Below, in pieces: positions 8,585 to 17,300 of a DNA stretch of 25,770 nucleotides (position 1 is the first letter of the stretch; each line of letters starts with the position of its first letter). The DNA comes from Lachnospiraceae bacterium (GTDB lineage: Bacteria > Bacillota_A > Clostridia > Lachnospirales > Lachnospiraceae). A model generated the notes under the pieces. That model did not search any database, was not told where the DNA came from, and saw only the letters and a list, made by a program, of their open reading frames with translations. The stretch is taken from contig JAGADM010000089.1 of assembly GCA_017613595.1 (NCBI GenBank), positions 1 through 25,770 of the forward strand, read 5' to 3'. The translations under genes were made by a program, and so were the position numbers.

Positions 8585-9313
8585 ATGAAGGTTTTGCTGA
8601 TCAACGGTTCCCCCAGAAGCGACGGAAATACGGCAAGAGCACTTGCTGAAATGTGCCGCGTTTTTGAAAAGAACGGTATTGAAACCAGGCTGTTCTGGAT
8701 CGGAACGAAAGACATTCGCGGATGCGTCGGCTGCGGCAACTGCGCCAGCCTCGGCAAATGTGTTTTCGATGACATTGTAAACGAAATCTCTGCGGAGCTT
8801 CGGGATGCCGACGGCCTTGTTGTCGGAAGCCCGGTTTATTACGCTTCGCCGAACGGAACCGTTCTGTCGCTTATGGACAGACTGTTCTTCAGCGCTCACT
8901 ATTCGATGGCGATGAAGGTCGGCGCCGCGGTTGCCGTTGCCAGAAGAGCGGGAACGACGGCCACATTTGACGTATTGAACAAGTATTTTACGATCAGCGG
9001 TATGCCGGTTGCCTCGAGCACGTACTGGAACAGCGCCTTCGGCGGTTCGCCCGGTGAGGCGGAGCAGGATGTCGAAGGTATGCAGACGATGGTTAACCTC
9101 GCGGAAAATATGACGTTCCTGATGAAGAGCATAGCGCTCGGAAAGAAGGAATACGGACTTCCGAAGAATGACAAGCGGTTTATGAACTTTATCCGTCCGG
9201 AGGAGAATGTGAAGGCCGTCAAGGCCGTTAAGGCTGTAAAATCGGCTCCGGCGCAGGCACTGAACAAAGTGCTTCACAGAGGAAAGAAAACCGAAGCAGA
9301 GGAGCAGTCATGA
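8585..9313 (+). CDS. flavodoxin-fold NAD(P)H:FMN reductase / iron-sulfur flavoprotein-like
   Basis: A 242-residue protein starting at ATG 8585, eight bases behind AGGAGG (8571-8576). The N-terminus reads MKVLLINGSPRSDGNTARAL, the FMN phosphate-binding loop of the NADPH-dependent FMN reductase/flavodoxin_2 family, followed by VVGSPVYYASPNGTVLSLMDRLF, the second flavin loop. Between them, residues 47-59 hold the compact Cys pattern C-x2-C-x2-C-x5-C. That matches the 4Fe-4S-binding motif described for archaeal and clostridial iron-sulfur flavoproteins, which pass electrons between ferredoxin and FMN. The C-terminus is basic, with a short VKAVKAVKAVK repeat (near residue 210), and lacks a known fold. 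The stop overlaps the start of rsmI (ATGA), so the two are translationally coupled. Physiological substrate unknown. Confidence 0.85.
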   Translation: MKVLLINGSPRSDGNTARALAEMCRVFEKNGIETRLFWIGTKDIRGCVGCGNCASLGKCVFDDIVNEISAELRDADGLVVGSPVYYASPNGTVLSLMDRLFFSAHYSMAMKVGAAVAVARRAGTTATFDVLNKYFTISGMPVASSTYWNSAFGGSPGEAEQDVEGMQTMVNLAENMTFLMKSIALGKKEYGLPKNDKRFMNFIRPEENVKAVKAVKAVKSAPAQALNKVLHRGKKTEAEEQS

Positions 9314-10152
9314 CCGGAACGCTCTACTTATGCGCAACGCCTATCGGTAACCTGGAAGATATGACCTTCCGGGTTATTCGTGTGTTGAAAGAAGTAGATC
9401 TGATCGCTGCGGAGGATACGCGGAACAGCATCAAGCTGCTGAATCATTTCGATATCCATACGCCGATGACGAGTTATCACGAGTACAACAAGATCGAAAA
9501 AGGCAGAGCGCTCATCGAGAAGCTTCTCGAGGGCACGAACATCGCGCTGATCACCGACGCGGGAATGCCCGGAATCAGCGATCCCGGAGAAGATCTTGTG
9601 CGTATGGCGTATGAAGCGGGAGTTCCCGTTACGGTGCTGCCCGGCGCGTGTGCGTGTGTGACGGCACTGACGCTTTCGGGGCTGCCGACGAGACGGTTCG
9701 CATTTGAGGCATTTCTTCCGATGGAGAAGAAGGAGCGGAAAGCCGCGCTGGAAGCGGTCCGTACGGAGCAGCGTACGATCGTCATGTATGAAGCGCCGCA
9801 CCGGCTTTTGCGGACGCTCGGAGAACTTTGTGAAACGCTCGGAGAAGGGCGCATGATCACGGTACTCCGCGAGCTGACGAAGAAGCACGAGACCAGGTTT
9901 TCCGGAACGATTAAGGAAGCGGTTGAGCACTATACGAACGAAGAACCGAAAGGGGAATGCGTTCTGGTGATCGCCGGACGCTCTGATGAGGAAATCCGTG
10001 CGGAGCAGGCCGAGGCATGGCAGGACCTTTCTTTAGAGGAGCATGTCGCAAAGTTTGAAGCGGAGGGCATGGACCGGAAGGAAGCAATGAAAGCCGTGGC
10101 AAAGGAGAGAGGCATTTCCAAAAGGGATGTTTATCAGGAATTATTAAAATAG
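9310..10152 (+). CDS. rsmI: 16S rRNA (cytidine1402-2'-O)-methyltransferase
   Basis: A 280-residue SAM-dependent methyltransferase of the tetrapyrrole-methylase (class III) fold that 2'-O-methylates C1402 in the decoding centre of 16S rRNA. Diagnostic blocks are ATPIGNLEDMTFRVIRVL (residues 9-26), AAEDTRNS, ITDAGMPGISDPGEDLV and the GACACVTALTLSGLPTRRFAFEAFLP stretch; length is typical. The C-terminal RsmI helix-turn-helix-like tail (EGMDRKEAMKAVAKERGISKRDVYQ) is present. ATG 9310 overlaps the previous stop by four bases and has GAGGAG five bases upstream. The next gene starts about 65 bases downstream with no terminator between, so it may be co-transcribed. Confidence 0.97.
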   Translation: MTGTLYLCATPIGNLEDMTFRVIRVLKEVDLIAAEDTRNSIKLLNHFDIHTPMTSYHEYNKIEKGRALIEKLLEGTNIALITDAGMPGISDPGEDLVRMAYEAGVPVTVLPGACACVTALTLSGLPTRRFAFEAFLPMEKKERKAALEAVRTEQRTIVMYEAPHRLLRTLGELCETLGEGRMITVLRELTKKHETRFSGTIKEAVEHYTNEEPKGECVLVIAGRSDEEIRAEQAEAWQDLSLEEHVAKFEAEGMDRKEAMKAVAKERGISKRDVYQELLK

Positions 10153-10216
10153 GGGAAGAAGAGAAAGGTTTTGAAGAGAGTTGCCGGGGGGAAGGCAATC
10201 GGAAAGGCAGACAGTA

Positions 10217-11812
10217 ATGCAAGAGGATAATGAGAAGGACGCTCTGACAGGGATGAGAGAGGACGTCCGAAGTGAAGTAACGGAACAAACAAAAGAAGAA
10301 AACAAAGAGGAGAAGAAAGACGGACAGAAAGCCGAGACGAAAGGGAAGAAGATCGCGCGTATCATTTTCCTTGTGCTCGGAAACGCGGTGATCATCGCCG
10401 GCGTATGGCAGGCAATCCTGTTTAACGGCGTATCGGTTGCCGGGATGATCTTTCAGCTGATGGTTCCCATGGAGGGAGCGGACGGCGGAAACTTCGTTTC
10501 GCTGAATATCGCGATGGCAGTCGGGCTTCCGGTAATGACGGTTCTCGAAGTACTGTTCGGAAACTGGTGGCGCAGAAAGACGACGAAGCTGTCCTTCTTC
10601 CGCAAGCGTAAGGTGCTGTGCGCGGGACTCTGGTTCGCGCTGGCAGCAGTCGTGGTTTTAGCCAGGATGAACGTGTTCTCGTATCTCTGGCTCATGATTC
10701 ATCCGTCTACGATTTACGAAGAAAACTGTGTCGCGGTTGACTTTGATAATATAAAGGCGCCCGAAAAGAAGCGGAACCTCATTTATATCTTCATGGAATC
10801 GATGGAGATTACGTACGCGGACCGCGACAACGGCGGACTCGCGGACAGAAACCGGATACCTTACTTAACGGAAATTTCCAAGACGTTCGGAGATAGTTTT
10901 TCTGCAGACGGCAAACTGAACGGACTCGAGCCGGTGGAAGGAGCTGTCTGGACCTGCGGCTCGCTTGTTTCCCAGACGAGCGGCGTCCCGCTGCTGCTCC
11001 CGATTGACGGAAACAGCATGGGAAACGGTTATAAGGAGTTCCTCCCGGGAGCAGTTACAATCGGAGAAGTACTCGATCATTTCGGATACCAGCAGGTATA
11101 CCTGCAGGGATCGAAGATTGAATTTGCCGGAACGGATCTGTATTTGAAGAGTCACGGAAATTACGAGATCCGCGATTATAACTATTATAACCGGAATCAC
11201 AAGCTTCCGACGGAAGATTATTTCGTATGGTGGGGTTTTGAGGATTTCCGTCTGTATGAATTTGCGAAAGAGGAAATCACCAGGCTTTCCATGAATGACG
11301 CTCCTTTCGCCGTGACAATGATGACGATCGATACGCATTTTACGGGCGGATATACCTGTCCGCTTTGCGAGAAGAAATTCAATAACAGCTATGACAACGC
11401 CATCTACTGCGCGGACTGTCAGCTCCGGGATTTCTTTGCCTGGATTGCGTCGCAGGACTTCTATGACAACACGACGGTTGTTGTTGTCGGCGACCATCCC
11501 ACGATGGACAGCATGTATTACCGCGAGTTGTCGAAGGGAAAGGATGATTATCAGCGGAAAGCGTATGCCGTGGTGTTAAACAGCGCGATTCCGTATACGC
11601 TCGGCAAGACACGTGATTACTCTGCGTTTGACATGTTCCCGACAACGCTTGCCGCGATGGGATTTGAGATCAAGGGAAACCGTCTCGGACTCGGCGTCAA
11701 CCTGTATTCCGAAGAGCAGACACTCGTGGAGAAGTACGGGCTGAAGAAGCTGAACAAGGAACTGCTGAAGCATTCGAAGTATTATGATAAGCATATCATC
11801 GGAGGAAAATAA
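10217..11812 (+). CDS. MdoB/OpgB-like phosphoglycerol transferase (LTA synthase/sulfatase superfamily membrane enzyme)
   Basis: About 531 residues from ATG 10217, with AAAGG nine bases upstream; TTG 10181 would add 12 residues and is less likely. A long Lys/Glu-rich cytoplasmic N-terminus (1-45) precedes about three membrane helices within residues 46-165, then an extracytoplasmic alkaline-phosphatase-fold domain. Visible catalytic features are the metal ligand region FMESME (E194), VWTCGSLVSQTSGVPLL with the probable nucleophile Thr246, and GDHPT (D426, H427). The segment QVYLQGSKIEFAGTDLYLKSHG resembles E. coli MdoB rather than LtaS. Such enzymes transfer glycerol phosphate from phosphatidylglycerol to a glycan. 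A zinc-type CPLC...CADC pair lies near residue 385-400. The neighbouring polysaccharide exporter and glycosyltransferase operon suggests the acceptor is that surface glycan (inference). Confidence 0.87.
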   Translation: MQEDNEKDALTGMREDVRSEVTEQTKEENKEEKKDGQKAETKGKKIARIIFLVLGNAVIIAGVWQAILFNGVSVAGMIFQLMVPMEGADGGNFVSLNIAMAVGLPVMTVLEVLFGNWWRRKTTKLSFFRKRKVLCAGLWFALAAVVVLARMNVFSYLWLMIHPSTIYEENCVAVDFDNIKAPEKKRNLIYIFMESMEITYADRDNGGLADRNRIPYLTEISKTFGDSFSADGKLNGLEPVEGAVWTCGSLVSQTSGVPLLLPIDGNSMGNGYKEFLPGAVTIGEVLDHFGYQQVYLQGSKIEFAGTDLYLKSHGNYEIRDYNYYNRNHKLPTEDYFVWWGFEDFRLYEFAKEEITRLSMNDAPFAVTMMTIDTHFTGGYTCPLCEKKFNNSYDNAIYCADCQLRDFFAWIASQDFYDNTTVVVVGDHPTMDSMYYRELSKGKDDYQRKAYAVVLNSAIPYTLGKTRDYSAFDMFPTTLAAMGFEIKGNRLGLGVNLYSEEQTLVEKYGLKKLNKELLKHSKYYDKHIIGGK

Positions 11813-11828
11813 TCCGATATCATATTAC

Positions 11829-11862
11829 AAAACCCGCGGGAGGAAGAAAACCCGCGGGTTTT
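11829..11862 (+). terminator. probable terminator after the phosphoglycerol transferase gene
   Basis: A perfect 12-bp stem (11829-11840 with 11851-11862) with a 10-base A/G-rich loop lies 16 bases after the stop. The T-run is short (four Ts belonging to the stem), so termination may be partial. The arms are AAAA...TTTT flanked, so the hairpin could act in both orientations. Confidence 0.7.
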
Positions 11863-11888
11863 CGCTGTCTGAGGGGGATAATCATTTG

Positions 11889-11917
11889 TGGACATAGTGA
11901 GGGAGGCATGCTATAAT
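11889..11917 (+). promoter_or_regulatory. strong promoter of the polysaccharide export operon
   Basis: TGGACA (11889-11894, 5/6 match to TTGACA), a 17-base spacer and a perfect TATAAT (11912-11917) preceded by TGC (extended -10). It lies between the terminator hairpin at 11829-11862 and the permease gene. Confidence 0.85.
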
Positions 11918-11923
11918 ACATAG

Positions 11924-12032
11924 TGCGTTACTGCGTTTTGGGGGAAGCTGTCTTAGGACAGAGGACATTTTACCACGGGCAATGCGGGGAACGGACAATC
12001 CGCGTCCCGGATGAAAGAGAGGCTTTTTCGAT
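11924..12032 (+). other. structured 5' leader of the export operon
   Basis: About 110 untranslated bases separate the promoter from the TTG start. A hairpin CTGTC-TTAG-GACAG lies at 11948-11961. Further down (about 11975-12010) a nested GC-rich hairpin can form, with GGGA...TCCC outside and CGGA-CAA-TCCG inside. I do not recognise a known riboswitch class and see no terminator-like T-run, so any regulatory role is open. Confidence 0.35.
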
Positions 12033-13487
12033 TTGGCGTATACGAACGGTTCAAAAAAGATACTTGGTATTATTCTGGCGGTATATTGCGGACTGGCACT
12101 TTTGATTTATGTTGCCGCTTTTCCGCAGTTTCGCTACACGGAAGTGACCGGTAAAACGGTAAAACCTTCCCTTGTAATCGGAGAGATCACGGATGGAAAG
12201 GAAATCACCCAGACCGTGAAGAGCCCTGCTGACCGGCTGATGAGTATGGCGTTTTATGCCGGAACATATGACCGTGCCAATAAAGGAATAATGATTCTGA
12301 CCCTTGTAAACGAACAGGGTGAGGTTATTGCGGAGGAAAAACAGGATATTTCTTCCGTTGAGAACAACAGATATACGACAATCCGGTTCTCTTCACCGGT
12401 CAGGACCCGCACGGGGGAGATGCTTACCCTTTCCGTTAAGACCGAAGGGTGCGAGTCCGGAAGTACGATCACCGTTTATGCGGGAACCGTGACGGAAATC
12501 GGTGAGCCGGGAACGTCCTCGTACGGACCGGCAGACAATGCGCTTCTCGGCGGAGAGGCCTTTGAAGGCATGCTCTGCGTTCGGCTTGCCGGCCGGAATA
12601 ATTCTGATTTCTATATTACTTTCTGGATTATCGTTCTTGCCGTTCTGGCAGCAGCTTTCTTATTATGTTTCGTATGGCGCAGACAGGCGGAAAAGGGAAA
12701 GAACAACCCTCTTGTCATGGTCTGCACGCTGTTCACCCGTTACCAGCTTCTGTTCCGTCAGCTGGTGTCGCGTGATTTCAAGGCGAAATATAAAAGGTCC
12801 GCTCTGGGACTGATATGGAGCTTTCTGAATCCTCTGCTGACAATGATTGTTCAGTATATCGTATTTTCCACCCTGTTTAATTCGGACATTGAGAAATTTC
12901 CCGTATACCTGCTGATCGGTATCGTATTCTTCAACTATTTCAACGAAGCGGTAAGCATGGGAATGACGTCGATTACCGGCAACGCATCGCTGATTAAAAA
13001 AGTATATGTGCCGAAGTATATCTATCCTGTTTCCAGGGTTATTTCTTCACTGATCAATTTCCTGCTTGCGCTGATCCCGCTGTTTTTGGTTATGATCATC
13101 ACGGGTACCGGTTTCCGCCCGTCGCTCCTGCTGCTCGTTTTCGATATTATCTGCCTGACGGCATTCAGTATGGGCATGGGTCTGATCCTGTCGACGGCTA
13201 TGACATTCTTTCAGGATATGCAGTTCCTCTGGGGCGTTATCAGCATGATCTGGATGTATTTCACCCCGCTCTTTTATCCGGAGAGCATTATTCCCGTAAA
13301 TATCATCGGAATCTACAGGCTGAATCCGCTGTACCAGTTCATAACCTTTGCCCGTACCTGCATTATAAAAGGTGTATCTCCGCAGCCGATTATGTATCTG
13401 CAATGCATCCTGTCCGCCATGGTTGTGGTTCTGCTGGGTGTTTTCATCTTTAAGAAGAATCAGGACCGCTTCATTTTGTACCTGTAA
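12033..13487 (+). CDS. ABC-2 type polysaccharide export permease with extra N-terminal extracytoplasmic domain
   Basis: A 484-residue protein read from TTG 12033, with GAAAGAGAGG (12013-12022) ten bases upstream; no ATG start fits the N-terminal helix. The C-terminal about 250 residues (235-484) are the classical Wzm/TagG/KpsM permease: an amphipathic LVSRDFKAKYKRSALGLIWSFLNPLL entry, six hydrophobic segments, FFQDMQFLWGV and FTPLFYPESIIP. This part exports undecaprenyl-linked glycans. The first 230 residues are unusual: a membrane helix (about 9-27), a beta-sandwich-like outer domain (about 35-170; TLVNEQGEVIAEEKQDI, YTTIRFSSP, GEMLTLSVKTEG) and a second helix (about 188-210). Ordinary permeases of this family are about 260-270 residues. 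The ATPase gene starts 12 bases after the stop, so they form one transporter. Confidence 0.9.
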   Translation: MAYTNGSKKILGIILAVYCGLALLIYVAAFPQFRYTEVTGKTVKPSLVIGEITDGKEITQTVKSPADRLMSMAFYAGTYDRANKGIMILTLVNEQGEVIAEEKQDISSVENNRYTTIRFSSPVRTRTGEMLTLSVKTEGCESGSTITVYAGTVTEIGEPGTSSYGPADNALLGGEAFEGMLCVRLAGRNNSDFYITFWIIVLAVLAAAFLLCFVWRRQAEKGKNNPLVMVCTLFTRYQLLFRQLVSRDFKAKYKRSALGLIWSFLNPLLTMIVQYIVFSTLFNSDIEKFPVYLLIGIVFFNYFNEAVSMGMTSITGNASLIKKVYVPKYIYPVSRVISSLINFLLALIPLFLVMIITGTGFRPSLLLLVFDIICLTAFSMGMGLILSTAMTFFQDMQFLWGVISMIWMYFTPLFYPESIIPVNIIGIYRLNPLYQFITFARTCIIKGVSPQPIMYLQCILSAMVVVLLGVFIFKKNQDRFILYL

Positions 13488-13499
13488 GGAGAGCGAGAA

Positions 13500-14234
13500 A
13501 TGGACGAACAGAAGATTATCGAGGTTAACGACGTGTCCATGCGTTTCCGCATGGCAAGCGATAAAATAAACAGTATCAAAGAGTTTGTCGTCAAAAAGCT
13601 GCGGGGGCAGCTCCAGTATACGGATTTCGAAGCGCTGAAGCATGTTTCGTTCGATGTCCGCAAGGGGGAAGTTGTCGGACTGATCGGCCGTAACGGCGCA
13701 GGCAAGAGCACGATTCTGAAAATCATCTCCGGAATTCTCAAACCGACGGAAGGAACTGTAACGGTTAGGGGAAATGTGGCACCGATGCTCGAGCTCGGCA
13801 GCGGCTTTGACTTTGATATGACGGGCCGTGAAAATATATTTCTGAACGGTGCCATCCTGGGCTATTCGGAAGCGTTTTTGAAATCAAAATATGACGAGAT
13901 AGTGGAATTTTCAGAAATCGGACCGTTTATCGATGTTCCGCTCCGCAACTATTCTTCGGGAATGGTCGCGCGTCTGGCATTTTCCATCGCGACGGTCATA
14001 AAGCCCGAGGTGCTGATCGTGGATGAGGTGCTTTCGGTCGGTGACATGGAATTCCAGCAGAAAAGCTTTGCGCGTATGATGGAACTGATGAGCGGCGGAA
14101 CAACCGTGCTTTTCGTTTCGCATGATATCGGTCAGATCCGGAAAATGTGCGGAAGAACCGTATGGCTGGATCACGGCGAGGTCAAAATGTTCGGTAAAAC
14201 GGAGGACGTCTGCAACGCTTATGAGCAGGGCTGA
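13500..14234 (+). CDS. ABC transporter ATPase for polysaccharide export (Wzt/TagH/KpsT type)
   Basis: A 244-residue nucleotide-binding subunit that powers the upstream permease. Walker A is GRNGAGKST (63-71), the signature is YSSGMVARLAFS (from 151), Walker B is VLIVDEVLSVGD (Asp175, Glu176), and the switch His is in FVSHD (H208). The pattern SSGMVARLAF is typical of the O-antigen/teichoic-acid/capsule exporter subfamily, as is the N-terminal VNDVSMRFR with a long FVVKKL insert before the core. It stops soon after the core, so it lacks the C-terminal carbohydrate-binding domain of Wzt from E. coli O8/O9a. Recognition of a chemical cap would then have to involve something else, possibly the extra domain of the permease (inference). 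AAGGAGAG, seven bases upstream, gives a clear start. Confidence 0.95.
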   Translation: MDEQKIIEVNDVSMRFRMASDKINSIKEFVVKKLRGQLQYTDFEALKHVSFDVRKGEVVGLIGRNGAGKSTILKIISGILKPTEGTVTVRGNVAPMLELGSGFDFDMTGRENIFLNGAILGYSEAFLKSKYDEIVEFSEIGPFIDVPLRNYSSGMVARLAFSIATVIKPEVLIVDEVLSVGDMEFQQKSFARMMELMSGGTTVLFVSHDIGQIRKMCGRTVWLDHGEVKMFGKTEDVCNAYEQG

Positions 14235-14287
14235 CGGGAGGACGCCCCGTGCAGGAGCGGTCTTCAATGAATCAGTGCTTTAATATC

Positions 14288-14310
14288 GGCGGGGAAGCGG
14301 CTTTCCCGCC
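14288..14310 (+). other. intercistronic hairpin before the giant glycosyltransferase gene
   Basis: A 9-bp GC-rich stem (14288-14296 with 14302-14310, including one G-T pair) with a 5-base loop. No T-run follows, so it is not a standard terminator. It lies 10 bases before the AAGGAAG ribosome binding site and could act as an mRNA stabiliser or processing site that separates ATPase expression from that of the giant enzyme (inference). Confidence 0.45.
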
Positions 14311-14336
14311 ACAATAACAGAAGGAAGTATCGGACT

Positions 14337-17300
14337 GTGAAAAAAGAAAACGGAAGCTTGAAGTATGAGGTAAAAATAGCAAAGTCGGATCAGAACTCTT
14401 CACAGGGAAAGATTCTGGCGGAAATCAAGCCGAACAGCAAAGTGCTGGAATGCGGCTGTGCTACCGGCTATATGACAAAATGGATGAAAGAGGAGCTTCG
14501 CTGTAAGGTTTCCGTCATTGAGATAGACGAAGTCGGTTTTGAAGCCGCGAAGGCGTACGCGGAAGACGGTTTCTGCGGAGACCTGAATCGCGAAGAGTGG
14601 ATATCCTTTTTTGACGGGCAGCAGTTTGATTACATTCTGTTTGCGGATGTATTGGAGCATCTTTCGGATCCGCTTAAGGTACTTACCCGGGCGAACGGCT
14701 TGCTGAAGAATACCGGTAAGATTATTATCAGTATTCCCAATATCGCGCACAATGACGTCATTTTGAAGTTGATCGATAACTCTTTTGATTATACCGAAAC
14801 CGGCCTTCTGGACAGTACACACCTGCATTTCTGGGGGCGGAACAATCTTGAAGAATTCTGCCTTAAAGCCGGTCTTAACATTGTTCAGATTGACGGTACG
14901 GTTATCCCGTTTCAAAAGACCGAGCAGGCACGCGGCAGTTACGATGACGCGGATTGCCGTATTACCGGCGGGCTGGCGGACCGTGCTCTCGGCGAGATAT
15001 ACCAGTACGTATTTGTCTGTCAGAAAACGGAATATGTAAAGAAACGAAAGATTACATGCGTGAATCTTCTGCCGGAGAAGAAGGGAGATTCCTTCTTCCG
15101 AACGGGGAGGAATGTTGACGTCTGTTCCGACGTGTATTTTTCCGACGGCAGCGGGTTTGCCCAAGAGAACGGCAGGACCTTTGTCCGTTCTCTGAATACG
15201 GCGCTTCCGGGAGAAATCAATATCTGCACGGAGATTCCCGAAAACTGTACGAGCGTCCGCTTTGATCCGTGCGAGGGTGTATTCTGCCTTGTTTCAGAGC
15301 CGGATATCGAGTACGCCGGAAGGAAGGTTTCCTTTGAATGTGTTAACGGAACTCCCGTCGGCACGGCATATCTGTTTGCGGATAAGGATCCGCAGTTTAT
15401 CTTCACTGTTCCGCAGACGGAAGGAGAAGAAAGAATCCTCAATATCCGCTGCAGACTGACGGTATTCGAAGCGGACAGGGAAAAGGAAATAACAGAATTC
15501 ACAAAGCAGCTTCATGAAAGAAGCGTTCTTATAGGGCAGCTGGAAACACTGAACAGTCAACTGAATTCCGTACGGACGGAAATCGCCGGAATGCGGGACA
15601 GGAGAAGAGAAATCATAAGCAGTTCGGTGTTTTTTGAAACGGCCGAAGGGTTCAGTGAGGAAAATGCAATCGTTTTGAACCGGGAGATTGATAAGGATGA
15701 AGAATCTGCTCTCCCGCTGCATTTTGATGTCAAGGTTCCTGCCGGATGCGGAAAGGTCCGGATTGACCCCTGCGAAGGAAAATACTGTGTTGCGTGCAAT
15801 GTTCAGATTATCTATGACGGGAAGAAACTGAGCGGCAATCCGGCGGAAGGCTTTATCGCGGACGATATGGTCTTCTTCCGCGGGGAAGATCCCAAGTTTA
15901 TTGTTGAGCTTCCTGATGCGGACGGCAGGATGCTCCATGTAGACATGATGCTCCGGCTTTTCGACGTCAGGGATCTGACAATGGAAACACTGAATCGTCA
16001 GCTTCAGGAAGATGTTGAGAAAATCGATACATTGTCGCAGATCATTGTCGACACGAATCAGAATCATATCCGTGAAACAGCCGAACTTCGGGAAGAGATG
16101 GAAGAACTCCGAAGCAGCTGGGAGGAGAAATACAGGAATCTTCAGCAAAGTACCGGCGAAGAGCTTGAAGAGAAAGACCGGCTTATGGAAGAGGCGGGCC
16201 GGAATATGGATGAGGCGGCAGCGCTGATCGATGATCAGGCGGCGCAGATTGCGTCTTTAAAGGCACAGATAGAAAACCTTAATACACAGATGCAGTCGCA
16301 GCAGGCGTCCGGACAGCAGATGGCTGAGCGAGCAAGCCGGGCGGAAGAAAACTATGCCGTCGTATCAAATTCCTTTTTCTGGAAGATCACCAAACCGGGG
16401 CGTGCCGTTATGGACGGTATCAAGTCGGTCGCAAGGAAGAATGAACGGGTATATAAGGGACTTCGTTTTGTAAAATGGACCTTCCGTTACGGCCCGAAGG
16501 GAGCGGTCAGACGGAAGAGAGAATTCGATGCGATGCAGGCGCAGATTGCACAGGCAGCCGCGGTTCAGCCGGCGCCTGTACAGAGATCCCTCTCTGTCGA
16601 ATCGGACATTAAGATCAGTATCCTTGTGCCGCTGTATAATACGCCGGAGCAGTTTCTTCGTGAGATGATCGAATCCGTCACCGGCCAGACATACGGCAAC
16701 TGGCAGTTGTGCCTGGCGGACGCGAGCGACGCGGAACACGGATACGTTGAAAGCGTCTGCAGACAGTATGCGGATGCTGACGGAAGGATATCCTATAAAA
16801 AACTGGAAAAGAACCTGATGATCTCGGGGAACTCCAACGCGGCTGCGGAGATGGCGGACGGCGATTATATCGGATTGCTGGATCATGATGATCTCCTGTC
16901 TCCGTTTGCCTTGGAGCAGAACATTATTGCCATCAGCGAAAAACATGCGGATGTCCTGTATTCCGATGAAGACCATCTGCTTCTCAACGGGCAGCACGGT
17001 AATCCGTTTTATAAGCCGGACTGGTCGCCCGACCTGCTGAATACACAGATGTATATATGTCATTTTCTCGTGTTCAGGCGGTCGCTGTTCCGTGAGGTCG
17101 GCGGATTCCGTTCGGACTTTGACGGCAGCCAGGATTATGACCTAATGCTGCGTCTGTCGGAGAAAACGAATAACATCACACATATTCCGCAGATTCTGTA
17201 TTCCTGGCGTGAATCTCCGTCATCCACGGCACTCAATGCGGATTCCAAACCGTACGCGCAGACCGCCGGACTTCGTGCGGTTGATGAGCACCTGCACCGT

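Noticed and set aside
9205..9245. 9-bp repeats encoding VKAVKAVK as a possible mobile or regulatory repeat
   Set aside because: Only about three imperfect units, explained by a basic protein tail; no copies were noticed elsewhere in the window.
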